Shown: positions 24,359 to 33,113 of the stretch, in pieces
How positions within the stretch are numbered: position 1 is the first letter of the stretch
Layout: each line of letters begins with the position of its first letter
NCBI GenBank assembly: GCA_963819635.1
Contig: CAWFWX010000005.1
Location: 496,001 to 560,000, forward strand
Direction: 5' to 3'
Length of the DNA stretch: 64,000 nt
DNA from: JACVRW01 sp963819635
Lineage (GTDB): Bacteria > Actinomycetota > Thermoleophilia > Solirubrobacterales > Thermoleophilaceae
The notes under the pieces: generated by a model
Database searches by the model: none
What the model was told of the DNA's origin: nothing
What the model saw: the letters and a program-made list of their open reading frames with translations, nothing else
Program-made: the position numbers and the translations under genes

Positions 24359-25270
24359 CTAGTGCGGCGCCGGGAACGCCGGCTCCTCGTCCGGCTCGGG
24401 CGCCGGCGCGGCGCGGGTCTGGATGATGATCGCGGCGATCACGATCGCGCCGCCTACGAGCGTGAGCGCGCTGGGGCGCTCGTCGAGCGCGAGCCACACC
24501 CACAGCGGACCGAGCACCACTTCGAGCAGCGTGATGAGTCCCACCTGTGCGGCCGGTATCAGCCGCGCACCGACGGCGAACAGCACGAAGCCGAGCGCGA
24601 TCTGACCGATCCCGAGGGCGGCCAGCCAGGGGACGTCGTCGCCGCCGATCTCGCCGGGGCTGGCAAAGGGGAGGAACGCCACGAGGACGATCACCTGTGA
24701 CAGGCAGGCGGCGGGCGCCATCGAGACGTCGCGGCGCCAGCGGGTGATGACGATCGACAGGGCGAAGGCGAGCACGACGAGGAACGACAGGGCGTCACCC
24801 GCCAGGCTGCCCTCACCCGGCGCCCCGAGCATCACCGCGAGGCCGGCCAGCGCCACGGCCATCGCCACGACCGTGCGCCCGGTGATCGGCTCGCCGAGCG
24901 TGACCCTGGCGAGCAACGCGGCCAGCACGGGGGCGAGGGCGAGGATGAACAGCACGCGTGCGACGCTCGTGTGGTTGAGAGCCGCGATGAAGCCGCCCGA
25001 CGCGGTCGCGACGCACAGCGCCACAGCGATGCCCGCGAGCCCGACGGACCTGAACGCCTGCACCACCCGGCCGCGCTCGACGACCGCGACATAGACGAGG
25101 AGGGCGGTGCCCGCGAACGCCGCCCGGCCGAAAGCCTGGGTCGCCGTGTCGAGCGTGAGCTGCCGCTGCAGGACGCCGGCGGTCGACCACGCGACCGCGG
25201 CTAGCGCAACGTAGATCTGCCCCCGGCGCTGGCGCCGCGACCGCTCGAGCGCCACCGCCGCCGTCGTCAC
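24359..25270 (-). CDS. EamA/DMT-family transporter
   Basis: A 303-residue protein with about ten hydrophobic helices in two EamA halves. The first half includes AAVAWSTAGVLQRQLTLD and FIAALNHTSVARVLFILALA (with PVLAALLARVTLGEPITGR); the second includes GIGQIALGFVLFAVGARLIP and the typical ALDERPSALTLVGGAIVIAA near the end. Such drug/metabolite exporters move amino acids or small metabolites; the substrate cannot be predicted. Confidence 0.88.
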   Translation of the reverse strand: MTTAAVALERSRRQRRGQIYVALAAVAWSTAGVLQRQLTLDTATQAFGRAAFAGTALLVYVAVVERGRVVQAFRSVGLAGIAVALCVATASGGFIAALNHTSVARVLFILALAPVLAALLARVTLGEPITGRTVVAMAVALAGLAVMLGAPGEGSLAGDALSFLVVLAFALSIVITRWRRDVSMAPAACLSQVIVLVAFLPFASPGEIGGDDVPWLAALGIGQIALGFVLFAVGARLIPAAQVGLITLLEVVLGPLWVWLALDERPSALTLVGGAIVIAAIIIQTRAAPAPEPDEEPAFPAPH

Positions 25271-25300
25271 GCCGTCAAGTGTTAGCGAATGTCGGCTGGG

Positions 25301-25783
25301 CTAGCCCGAGCAGGCGGTTGCGCCGAGCTCGCGCGCGTAGCGATCGGACTCGCTCGCTTCGAGTTGCTGGAGGTTCTGAGCGGCCTCCTGCACAGCCTGC
25401 GGATCGTTCTTCTTGACGGCTGCCTGAAGGTCCTCGAGCGCCGGAATGAGCTTGCTGTTGAGCTCGCTCCGGAAGCCCTCGACGAACTTCTGCGCGGTTT
25501 CGCCGTCCCCGCCCTCTGGGCGGTCGAGCGCGACGAGGTCGTCGGCCGCCTGCTTCGACTCGTCGATCACCTGGTCGAGAGCGTTGGAGAGCTCCTCGGG
25601 GCTCTCGGCGGATTGGCCGATCTCCTCGAACTTCTTCTCGGTCTCGCGGCAGATCTCATCCGCGTTCTTCACGAACTCCTCCTTGGAGACCGAGTTCTCC
25701 GCGGAGTCACCGCCGCAGCCGAAGAGGCCGATGGCGACGAACAGGACAGCGAGAGACGAGATGCGAGCCATGCCGGGACGCAT
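25301..25783 (-). CDS. Putative lipoprotein
   Basis: A 160-residue protein. A signal peptide ends in a lipobox (GLFGC), followed by GGDS, so the Cys should be lipid-modified and the protein anchored outside the membrane. The mature part is helical and charged (EEFVKNADEICRETEKKFEE) with one Cys near each end, a pattern seen in small actinobacterial lipoproteins of unknown role. An ATG at 25771 is an alternative start that gives a tidier signal peptide. Confidence 0.75.
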   Translation of the reverse strand: MRPGMARISSLAVLFVAIGLFGCGGDSAENSVSKEEFVKNADEICRETEKKFEEIGQSAESPEELSNALDQVIDESKQAADDLVALDRPEGGDGETAQKFVEGFRSELNSKLIPALEDLQAAVKKNDPQAVQEAAQNLQQLEASESDRYARELGATACSG

Positions 25784-25833
25784 ACCCTACTTCGGGCTGA
25801 GTGAACCGGCGCCCTCCCGGGCGCGAGGGGCGT

Positions 25834-27775
25834 ATGGTGGCGCCGCACGTGACGAGGCGATGCGGGGCAGGGGTCGGAGCGCTCGGGTCGGCGATGCTGG
25901 CGGCCGTGCTGGTCTCGCTCGGCGGCGCAGCCGCGGCGCAGGCACACCCGCTCTGGCAACACCGGGCCGCGCAGGCCGCGCAGGCGCCCTTCCGCCCCGA
26001 GCCGCCGCTCGTCCCGACGCCGAAGGCGGAGTGCGGGCCGGGCTCGCGGCCGGAGTCGGGCCTTCAGGGCCGGGTGAGCCCCGAGGACCACGAGAGCGGG
26101 CGCGCCGCCCAGGGCTTCACGTGCAACACCGCGCTCGTGGGGAGCTACTCCAAGCCGAGCGCGAACGGGACGGTTGGCGGCTTCAAGGTCGAGCGCTACG
26201 TGGACGCGGCCGGCCACGACTGCGCCTACTACGACACGACGCTGCTCTATCCCACGAACATCCTGGACCAGGAGGGCGGGGTCAACGTGCTGGACATGTC
26301 GGACCCCACCAAGCCGACGCTCACGACCCGGCTCCTCACGCCCGCGATGGACACCCCGCACGAGTCGCTGGTCCTCAGCCAAGCGCGGGGCCTGCTGGTG
26401 GCGGTGGCGGGCAACCTCGCCACGAACGTGGGGCAGATCGACATCTATGACATCTCGAAGGACTGCCGGCAGCCGGAGCTGAAGTCCACGACGCCGCTCG
26501 GCTTCCTCGGGCACGAGAGCGGCCTGGCTCCCGACGGGCGGACGTTCTACTCAGCGTCGCCCGCCGGTCAGACGATCGTGGCGGTGGACATCACGAACCC
26601 GTCGGTGCCCGTGCCGATCTGGTTCGGCAACTACGACTCGCACGGCTTGTCGATCAGGGCTGACGGGAACCGCGCCTACGTCGCGGGCATCAACTCCGGG
26701 CTGATCGTCCTCGACACGACCCAGGTCCAGGCGCGGACTCCGAACCCGCAGGTGGCCGAGGTCGCCCGCCTCCAGTGGCACTCGATGAGCATCCCGCAGA
26801 ACGCGATCCCGATCACGATCAAGGGCCACCCGTACCTGGTCGAGATAGACGAGTTCGGAGCGCAGTCCGAGGTCGGCGCCGGGCGCATCATCGACGTGGC
26901 CGACGAGACGCAGCCGCGGGTGATCTCGAACCTGCGCCTCGAGGTCCACCAACCGGAGCACTTCGCCACCACCGCGAACGACAACGGCGCCCAGAACCCG
27001 GTGCAGGGCTATGCGGGCCACTACTGCAACGTGCCGACCCGCGTCGACCCCGAGATCGTGGCCTGCAGCATGATCCTCTCCGGGCTGCGCGTCTTCGACA
27101 TCCGCGATCCCGCCCACCCGCGCGAGATCGCGTACTTCAACGCGCCGGTGACCCCGCGCATCACCCCGCCGGTTGGGGTCAACCCGCCGCCGAGCAACTG
27201 GGCGATGGCGAGCCCGTCGTTCGTGCCTCAGCGCAACGAGATCTGGTACTCGGACGGTCTGAGCGGCTTCTACGCTGTTCGGCTCACGGGCGCCCCGGCG
27301 TCCATCCTCGGAGGCGGCACGCAGAGCGGGCGGAGCTGCCTCGCGCGCCGGTCGCCGATCGGGCCCCGCAACGTCGGGCGCGTCCGGCTCGGCTATCGCC
27401 GCGCCCGGCTCCGCGCCGTGCCGGTACAGCCGGTGCGGATCGCGCCGCGCTCGTTCCGCTACTGCGTGAAGGGCAGCTCGGGACGGGTCACCGCGGTGTT
27501 CTCGACGCCGCGGGCGCGTCGCGCTCGTCGTCACCACAGCGCGCGTGCACGGCAACCGCCGCCTGCGCCCCGGCTCACCGGCCGGCTCGCTCGACCGCGC
27601 CTACTCGCGCCGTCGCGCGCTCGGGCGCGGGATCTACAGGGCCAACCCGCGGAGCCCGCGCCTGATCGGTGTCCGCAAGGGCAAGGTGCGCTTCTTCGCT
27701 GTGGCGAGCCGGCAGCTGCTGCGAAATCGCCGCGCACTCGCGCGCCACCTGCGCCTGGCCGGCGTGGCCCGCTAG
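25834..27775 (+). CDS. Exported LVIVD-repeat protein with C-terminal R-rich module, one frame slip
   Basis: From ATG 25834 (GAGGGG ribosome-binding site) a signal peptide ends near AAQAHPLW. The body has LVIVD-type propeller strands (GGVNVLDMSDPTKPTLTTRL, GQIDIYDISKD, GLRVFDIRDPAHPREIAYF). At 27334 a distinct ~146-residue C-terminal module begins (CLARRSPIGPRNVGRVRLG) that also occurs on the SGNH hydrolase at 57-58 kb. The frame slips by +1 around 27511-27517; correcting it restores VALVVTTARVHG and the rest of the module up to the TAG at 27775. Likely an extracellular protein; function unknown. An upstream in-frame GTG at 25801 is less likely. Confidence 0.82.
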
Positions 27776-27899
27776 ACGAACGACGGGCATTGAGGGTGGG
27801 TCGAAGGGGGGTTCCTTCACTTTGTCCGGCTATACCGGACTAATCGAAGGAACACCCCAGCAGACGCCGGGCCCGACCTCCTTCAATGCCGTCGTTCGT
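27776..27899. repeat. Structured intergenic repeat, copy 1
   Basis: The element lies between convergent stops. The outer arms ACGAACGACGG(G)CATTGAGG (27776-27795) and their complement (27880-27899) pair over about 20 bp with a one-base bulge. Inside, GGGGGGTTCCTTC (27806-27818) pairs with GAAGGAACACCCC (27846-27858), and an apical hairpin GTCCGG/CCGGAC with loop CTATA sits at 27824-27840. A related element occurs at 48194-48336 with the apical hairpin at the same offset and a compensatory pair change. It could act as a terminator for both genes or as a mobile palindromic element. Confidence 0.7.
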
Positions 27900-27901
27900 A
27901 A

Positions 27902-29179
27902 CTAGTTGCGCGCGCGGGCCAGGTAGCTCTTGCCGGCGGTGAGCGTGACGTTCCGCTTCCGGCGCAGGTCGCGCACGACGACCCTGCCGCGCTTCACGGT
28001 CGTGAGAGTGCCGTCGCAGCGGTCGGTCGTGATCCAGATCGTCCCGCGGACGGTGGCGGATGAGTTCCGGCCACGGGTCTGAAAGCGGCCTCTGGCGTTG
28101 GCTCGGAGGCGCCGGACGGTGCGTCGCGAGCCCGCCGCGCCCGCGCGCGCGCCGCGCGCCCGGCAGCTGCTGAAGCTCGAGCCCTTCAGGCGCAGCTCGG
28201 TCAACCCCTTCGCCCGCCGCGCGCGAGCCTGCAGCACCTGGAAGAGCCCGGAGCTGAACTTCCCGCTCTGGGTGCGCCCGCGGCTGCCCGTGGCGCTGAC
28301 CATCTCGACCGTGCCGCGCCTCGTGTCGAGAAACGACCCAACCGGCACCTGGCGCGCCGCTTCGAGCGGCACGAACGTGACGCCCTTCTGGCTCGCCCGC
28401 GCGCCCGCGGAACGCGCGGCGGAGGAGGGGATGCCGACGAGGACCCGGCCACCGGCGGCCTGGATGTTCACGTCCTCGCCGACCTCGGGGGGCGGTAGGT
28501 CGGCGAGCGTCTTGCCGCTGATGGCCGCCACCTCGGCCGGCGTCAGCGCGCCGTCGTAGACGCGGATGCGGGCGACAGCGCCCGCCGATTCCTCGCCGCC
28601 GATCAGGGCGTCGTCCTTGAAGAAGCGCACGTCGTTGCCGGCCGGGAAGACCGCGTCGCCGCCCGTGTCGGTGAAGCTGATCTCCTCGCTTCCGTCGACG
28701 TAGCCCCTCACCTCGCCCGCCGCGTCGCGCGTCAGCACCGCGTGCGTGTAGCGGTTCGCCTCGATCGGCGCGGGAAAGGTCGAACCTGAGGCGATCGGGA
28801 AGAAGCTGAGCTGCCCGCTCAGGTTGTAGAGCCCTCGGTCGCTGGTGCTGGTGCTGTAGTCCACGAGCCGCCGGTAGCCCCCGACTTCCTCGAGCCTCAC
28901 CTGCACCGCGATCGAGTAGGAGTCGTTCGGGATCACGCCCGCGGGCATCGAGACGCCGCTGCTCAGCGGGAACCGGAGCACCGTCCGGCTCGACCCGCCG
29001 ACGACCTCCTCACCGAAGCTGTTCGGCCCGAGGTCGGTCAGCGCCGGCGCGCCGCAGCACGACGAGCCCAGTGTTCCCCCGAACTGGTAGTCGCCCTTCA
29101 GCGTGGCGGCCGCGGCGCCCTGCGCGCCGGCGGCGAGCACGAGCAGAGTGAGGGCCGACGCCCTGATCGCGACGAGCAC
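27902..29179 (-). CDS. Exported LamG-domain protein with FecR-like C-terminal part
   Basis: A 425-residue protein with a signal peptide (ALTLLVLAAGAQGAAAATLK). Residues ~30-225 form a LamG/concanavalin-like fold with YSIAVQVRLEEVGGYRRLVD, THAVLTRDAAGEVRGYVDG and an ARIRVYDGALTPAEVAAISG end motif, which is typical. A linker (VLVGIPSSAARS) leads to a domain with VPVGSFLDTRRGTVEMVSA and ATVRGTIWITTDRCDG, ending GRVVVRDLRRKRNVTLTAGK, resembling FecR-type beta-domains. Likely a surface or extracellular carbohydrate- or wall-binding protein. It is convergent with the LVIVD gene across the structured repeat. Confidence 0.8.
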   Translation of the reverse strand: MLVAIRASALTLLVLAAGAQGAAAATLKGDYQFGGTLGSSCCGAPALTDLGPNSFGEEVVGGSSRTVLRFPLSSGVSMPAGVIPNDSYSIAVQVRLEEVGGYRRLVDYSTSTSDRGLYNLSGQLSFFPIASGSTFPAPIEANRYTHAVLTRDAAGEVRGYVDGSEEISFTDTGGDAVFPAGNDVRFFKDDALIGGEESAGAVARIRVYDGALTPAEVAAISGKTLADLPPPEVGEDVNIQAAGGRVLVGIPSSAARSAGARASQKGVTFVPLEAARQVPVGSFLDTRRGTVEMVSATGSRGRTQSGKFSSGLFQVLQARARRAKGLTELRLKGSSFSSCRARGARAGAAGSRRTVRRLRANARGRFQTRGRNSSATVRGTIWITTDRCDGTLTTVKRGRVVVRDLRRKRNVTLTAGKSYLARARN

Positions 29180-29260
29180 GCCCGCAGCCTACCCTCCGCC
29201 GGGAGGCTGACGTAGGATGCCGCCGCCGGCAGGACATGGAGGGCGGTCGCGTCGCGACGG

Positions 29261-30037
29261 TCAGCCTGAAGAAGCGGCAGACCCGCGCCGGAGCGCGGGG
29301 CTCGCTTCCGCGACGCGTCTGTCGCTGAGCACCACGAGCTCGAGCCAGCGGCCGAACAGGAGGCGCGCGAGCGGCACCGTCTCCGCTTCGTGGGCGGAGA
29401 CCTCGCCAAGCAGCCGGTCCAGCGCTCCCGGACCTAGTGTCGTTTCGAGGCTCTCGGCGTAGGCCGGCACGCTGCCCCACTCGGTGGCCAGGCCGAGCGA
29501 CACCTCGAGGTGAAACTGAAGGCCGTAGGAGCGCCCGATGCGGAAGGCCTGGTTGCGGTAGGCCGGGGAGCTGGCCAGGAGCGTCGCGCCGTCCGGGAGC
29601 TCGAAGCTGTCGCCGTGCCACTGGAGTGTGGGAAAGCGGGCCGGGGCGGCCTCGAAGACGGGGTCGTCCGCCGCGTCGGGCGTGAGCTCGACGGGAAGCA
29701 GGCCGACCTCCGGCCGGTCGCCGCGGTACACGCGCGCGCCGAGTGAGGCGGCGAGGAGTTGCGCGCCAAGGCACACGCCCCACACAGGGACGTCCGCGCC
29801 GACCGCCTCGCGCAGCAGCCGCTTCTCGGCGGCGAGCCACGGGTGGGCCGAGTCCTCATACGCGCCCATGGGGCCACCCATGACGATGATCGCGGCGAAC
29901 TCGCGCCAGTCGGGCAGCGCCTCGCCCTCGTCGAGCTCGACGCGCGTCAGCTCCAGTCCGCGTGCGCGCAGCTCGTCCTCGAACGCGGCCGGGGGCTCGC
30001 ACGCGATGTGTTGAAGCGCGAGCAGGGGCCGGTCCAT
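29261..30037 (-). CDS. Class I glutamine amidotransferase-like protein
   Basis: A 258-residue protein from ATG 30037. It has the GATase1 fold with nucleophile Cys in VPVWGVCLGAQLLA, the substrate loop IIVMGGPMGAYEDSAHPWL and the His of YGLQFHLEVS; the matching Glu follows by two residues. It resembles stand-alone GuaA-type amidotransferase domains used as glutamine amidotransferases or gamma-glutamyl hydrolases of unknown partner. No synthetase domain or partner gene is adjacent. Confidence 0.87.
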   Translation of the reverse strand: MDRPLLALQHIACEPPAAFEDELRARGLELTRVELDEGEALPDWREFAAIIVMGGPMGAYEDSAHPWLAAEKRLLREAVGADVPVWGVCLGAQLLAASLGARVYRGDRPEVGLLPVELTPDAADDPVFEAAPARFPTLQWHGDSFELPDGATLLASSPAYRNQAFRIGRSYGLQFHLEVSLGLATEWGSVPAYAESLETTLGPGALDRLLGEVSAHEAETVPLARLLFGRWLELVVLSDRRVAEASPALRRGSAASSG

Positions 30038-30082
30038 CGCGCGAACGTACCACCGCTCGTCCCCCTGCGAACATGGGCGCCC

Positions 30083-30898
30083 ATGCCCCCGCTTCGCTCC
30101 AAGGAGCGTGCCCAGCTTCCCGACAGCGCCTTCGCGTACATCGACTCGAAGGGCCGGCGGCGGCTGCCCATCAACGACGCGTCGCATGTGCGGAACGCGC
30201 TCGCACGGTTCGGGCAGGTCGCCTTCGAGGACGAGGCCGCGCGCGACCGCGCGCGCAACAGGCTGCTCAGGGCCGCGAAGAAGCACGGCATCGTGCCGGT
30301 CGGCTTCATCAGCTCGCAGCTGCAGGGGCATCGCAAGCTGCCGACGGGCACCATCACCTTCCTGCTCACGGACATCGAGGGCTCCACCGAGCTGCTCGCG
30401 CGGCTCGACAAGAAGTACTCCTCGCTGCTGTCCGACATTCGCCGGCTCGTGCGCGCCGCTGTACGGGGCGCCGGCGGGCATGAGGTGTCCGCGCGCGGGG
30501 ACGACGTCTTCGCGGTGTTCGAGGAGGCGCCGGGCGCCGTCGAGGGGGCGCTTGCCATCCAGCGCGCGATGCGCGACAGCGACTGGCCGGGCGGGGGCGA
30601 TGTCAGGCTCCGCATCGGCCTCCACCGCGGCCGCCCGGAGCTGACCGACACCGGCTACGTAGGGCTGTCCGTCCACGCCGCGGCGCGCATCTGCTTCGCC
30701 GCGCACGGCGGCCAGATCGTCATGTCCTCGGCCGTCCGGTCGGCGGTGCTCGACTCGCTCCCGGAGGGGGTGACGGTCACCGACCTCGGCGCCTGGCGCT
30801 TCCGTGGGCTCCCTGAGCCGATCCCGATGTTCCAGGTCGACGCGCCCGACCTGCCGCATCGGTTCCCCGCGCTGCGCTCGGCCGCGCCGGCTACATAA
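30083..30898 (+). CDS. Class III adenylate/guanylate cyclase domain protein
   Basis: A 271-residue protein from ATG 30083. Residues ~1-90 form a small basic N-terminal domain (FAYIDSKGRRRLPINDASHV) seen with DUF6582-like regions. Residues ~95-265 are a class III cyclase homology domain with the metal Asps in LLTDIEGSTEL and ARGDDVFAVF, and the transition-state Arg in SVHAAARICFAA. Key catalytic positions are kept, so it may make cAMP from ATP; the substrate-defining residues were not checked closely. It is soluble, and no sensory module is recognised apart from the N-terminus. Confidence 0.82.
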   Translation: MPPLRSKERAQLPDSAFAYIDSKGRRRLPINDASHVRNALARFGQVAFEDEAARDRARNRLLRAAKKHGIVPVGFISSQLQGHRKLPTGTITFLLTDIEGSTELLARLDKKYSSLLSDIRRLVRAAVRGAGGHEVSARGDDVFAVFEEAPGAVEGALAIQRAMRDSDWPGGGDVRLRIGLHRGRPELTDTGYVGLSVHAAARICFAAHGGQIVMSSAVRSAVLDSLPEGVTVTDLGAWRFRGLPEPIPMFQVDAPDLPHRFPALRSAAPAT

Positions 30899-31035
30899 AC
30901 CCCTGCATATCTGGAGCTTTGCGAGCGGCTTCTGCAGGATCGCTGCGGGAAGCCTGACTGGTTTCCGTGCGGTCAGTCACGGCGTTTCGATGATGGGCAT
31001 ACCCCGGGGTGATGCAGGCGGGGGCCAGGCATTGG

Positions 31036-31759
31036 ATGCCGCTGCGGCGGCAGCTCACGAGAACGTTCGTCGTACTCGCGGCGCTTGCGTGCTGGGCCGT
31101 CGTGCCCGTTTCCGCGGAGGCGGCGCTGCTCGACGCCGTCCCGCCTGCCGCCCAGACCGCCGTGCCGCGAGCTGCACACGGCTGCCGAGGACGTCGTCGC
31201 CCAGGTGCGGCCCGCTGCGCGCCCCGATACGACGCCCGCTCCCTCCGCCGACGGCGCTGCCGTACAGCAGACCGTCGCGCCGGTAGCCGGCGCTACGGCG
31301 GCCGCGGCGCCCGCGACGCCGGTAACCGCGGTCTCGGCGACCCATCTGCGTGAGCCCGCTCGCAGCCGCATCAGCCGGATCTCCGCAACTGCCTCGACGA
31401 GCGAGCGCCGCAGTGGCGCGGTGGGCGACTCCGCCCGCGGTGGGGACAGCGCCGCCGCGCCCCGCCGGCTCGGCGTCGAGAGCATCGCCGGACCGCGCTC
31501 CGAGCGGCAGCACACCGCGGTCGCGCGCGCAGCCCACTCCACCGCGAGCCCGGCCCTGCCCGCGCGCGAGCCTGGCTCCGGGCCGGCGGGAGCCGATGCC
31601 GCGGCTGGCGTCTCCACGGGACTCTTCTTCGGCGGCGGTATGGCGCTGCTCGTCGCGGCGCTTCTGCTTGCAGGCCCGCGCCTGCACCGCCGCCTGTCGC
31701 TGCTCCCGGCCGTCTGCCGGCCGGTGGCGTTCCTCGTAGTGCTCGAGCGGCCCGGCTAG
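31036..31759 (+). CDS. Exported Ala/Pro-rich protein with C-terminal membrane helix, one frame slip
   Basis: ATG 31036 starts a clean signal peptide (LTRTFVVLAALACWAVVPVS-AEA). An in-frame GTG at 31009 and ATG at 31012 are alternatives. The frame slips by +1 at about 31164-31166 (GTGCCGCGAG where GTGCGCGAG would continue). After it, low-complexity Ala/Pro/Arg-rich sequence runs to a hydrophobic helix (FFGGGMALLVAALLLAGPRL) and a basic tail. The protein is probably anchored by its C-terminus outside the membrane. No family is recognised. It precedes the LPLTG-anchored repeat protein by 73 bp. Confidence 0.55.
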
Positions 31760-31832
31760 CCCGTCCAGGGCTTTGCCAGGAGCCGGGATCCGTCCCGGCC
31801 GCAGTTCCACTCGACACAACAAGGAGACACCC

Positions 31833-33017
31833 ATGAGACGCAGACCCCTGGCGCTCGGGGCCGCAGTGATGGCCCTGGCGCTCACAGCGGGCCCTGCCGC
31901 GGCCCAGTCGGGCGGTGACCAGACCGTCACCGGCTCTGTCGCGGCGGCCCAAGGAGGACCGACGGAGGTGAATGCGCCGGTGCGCGTCCTGAGTGACGGG
32001 AACGATCCCGCTCCCTCGGCGACCGTCGGCGCTCCGCAGACGGCGGAGAACTCGAACGGGACGGCCCAGGCCGGCCCCGTCGGGGCCAACGCACCCGTGC
32101 GGGTCCTGAGCGATGGTCAGAACGCGCCCTCGGGCGGGTCGACCGGCGGTGAGCAGACCGCCAGCGACTCGACCGGTGCGCAGGCCGGATCGGTCAGCGC
32201 GAGCGCGCCGGTCAGGGTCGCGAGCGACGGCGACGACGCCGCCGGTTCGGGCTCGACCGCGGGTGAGCAGAGCACCACCGGCTCGAACGGGACGGCGCAG
32301 GCCGGTCCGGCCGACGTGAACGCGCCCGTGCGGGTGCTGAGCAACGGCGAGAACGGAGCGCAGAGCGGGTCGACCGGCGGCGAGCAGACGGTCACCGACT
32401 CGAACGGCTCCGCTCAGATCGGCAGCGCGTCGGCCCACGCGCCTGTCAGGGTGGCCAGCGAGGGCGACAACGCCCAGACGGCATCGGCCGGCGGGACCGC
32501 TCCGCAGACGACGAGCGGCTCGGACGGCACGTTCCAGGCAGGTCAGCCGGGAGCGAGCGCCCCGGTGAGGGTGCTGAGCGACGGAGACAGCGCGAGCACG
32601 AGCGGTGCGGGAGGTGGCGGTCAGACGGCCACCGACTCGACCGGCGCCGCTCAGATCGGGTCGCCGTCGGTTAGCGCACCGACTCGCGTGCTGAGCGACG
32701 GCGACGACGCCGACGCGTCCGTGGACGTCGGCGCCCAGGGTCAGCCGGTCGAGCCGGTGGATGAGCCGGACTCGGGCACGCTGAGCCAGGGCGGTCCGGT
32801 CGGCGTGACCGAGGAGCTCTCGGACACGACGCCGGCGGTGGAGCTGGTGAACGGCGGCAGCTCAACCGGTGCGGAGCTCAGGACGGCGGCGCTCGTCGGC
32901 GGCGGGGCGGACAGCCTGCCGCTCACGGGCCTCGGGCTCGTGGCGATGCTCCTCACCGGCCTGATGCTGTTCGGCGCGGGCGCCCTCGGGCGCCGGGCGG
33001 GTGTTGCCGCTGGCTGA
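31833..33017 (+). CDS. Repetitive LPLTG-anchored surface protein
   Basis: A 394-residue protein from ATG 31833 with an AAGGAG ribosome-binding site and a signal peptide (LALGAAVMALALTAGPAAA). It then has seven tandem repeats of about 39-40 residues with the core NAPVRVLSDG, each followed by a Gly/Ser/Thr-rich stretch (GGSTGGEQTASDS) and a GTAQ-x-GP turn. The end is a sortase signal: LPLTG, a hydrophobic helix (LGLVAMLLTGLMLFGAGAL) and GRRAG. The APV-x-V repeat has a loose likeness to chaplin-type beta-strands, but this is uncertain. It should be covalently fixed to the wall by a sortase; no sortase gene is in the window. Confidence 0.82.
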   Translation: MRRRPLALGAAVMALALTAGPAAAQSGGDQTVTGSVAAAQGGPTEVNAPVRVLSDGNDPAPSATVGAPQTAENSNGTAQAGPVGANAPVRVLSDGQNAPSGGSTGGEQTASDSTGAQAGSVSASAPVRVASDGDDAAGSGSTAGEQSTTGSNGTAQAGPADVNAPVRVLSNGENGAQSGSTGGEQTVTDSNGSAQIGSASAHAPVRVASEGDNAQTASAGGTAPQTTSGSDGTFQAGQPGASAPVRVLSDGDSASTSGAGGGGQTATDSTGAAQIGSPSVSAPTRVLSDGDDADASVDVGAQGQPVEPVDEPDSGTLSQGGPVGVTEELSDTTPAVELVNGGSSTGAELRTAALVGGGADSLPLTGLGLVAMLLTGLMLFGAGALGRRAGVAAG

Positions 33018-33028
33018 GCTTCTCCCAA

Positions 33029-33049
33029 GCAGCCTCTCCCCCAGGCTGC
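33029..33049 (+). terminator. Possible terminator hairpin
   Basis: GCAGCCT (33029-33035) and AGGCTGC (33043-33049) form a 7-bp stem with a 7-nt loop 12 bp after the surface-protein stop. There is no T-run, so this is a weak call. A second GC-rich inverted repeat lies near 33095 before the stop of the convergent metallopeptidase. Confidence 0.35.
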
Positions 33050-33113
33050 GAACGGAAGGCCGGAACGGCCGGGTACGCGCGGAGCGGGGGCCCCGCGCGG
33101 CCCGGCCTCCCGG

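Noticed and set aside
27776..27899. Insertion-sequence end or integrated element at the structured repeat
   Set aside because: No transposase or target duplication accompanies it. A non-autonomous palindromic repeat or terminator is the safer reading.
30899..31035. Riboswitch-like hairpins before the exported-protein gene
   Set aside because: GC-rich inverted repeats exist, but none match the conserved core of a riboswitch class I know. Any structure may be due to base composition.
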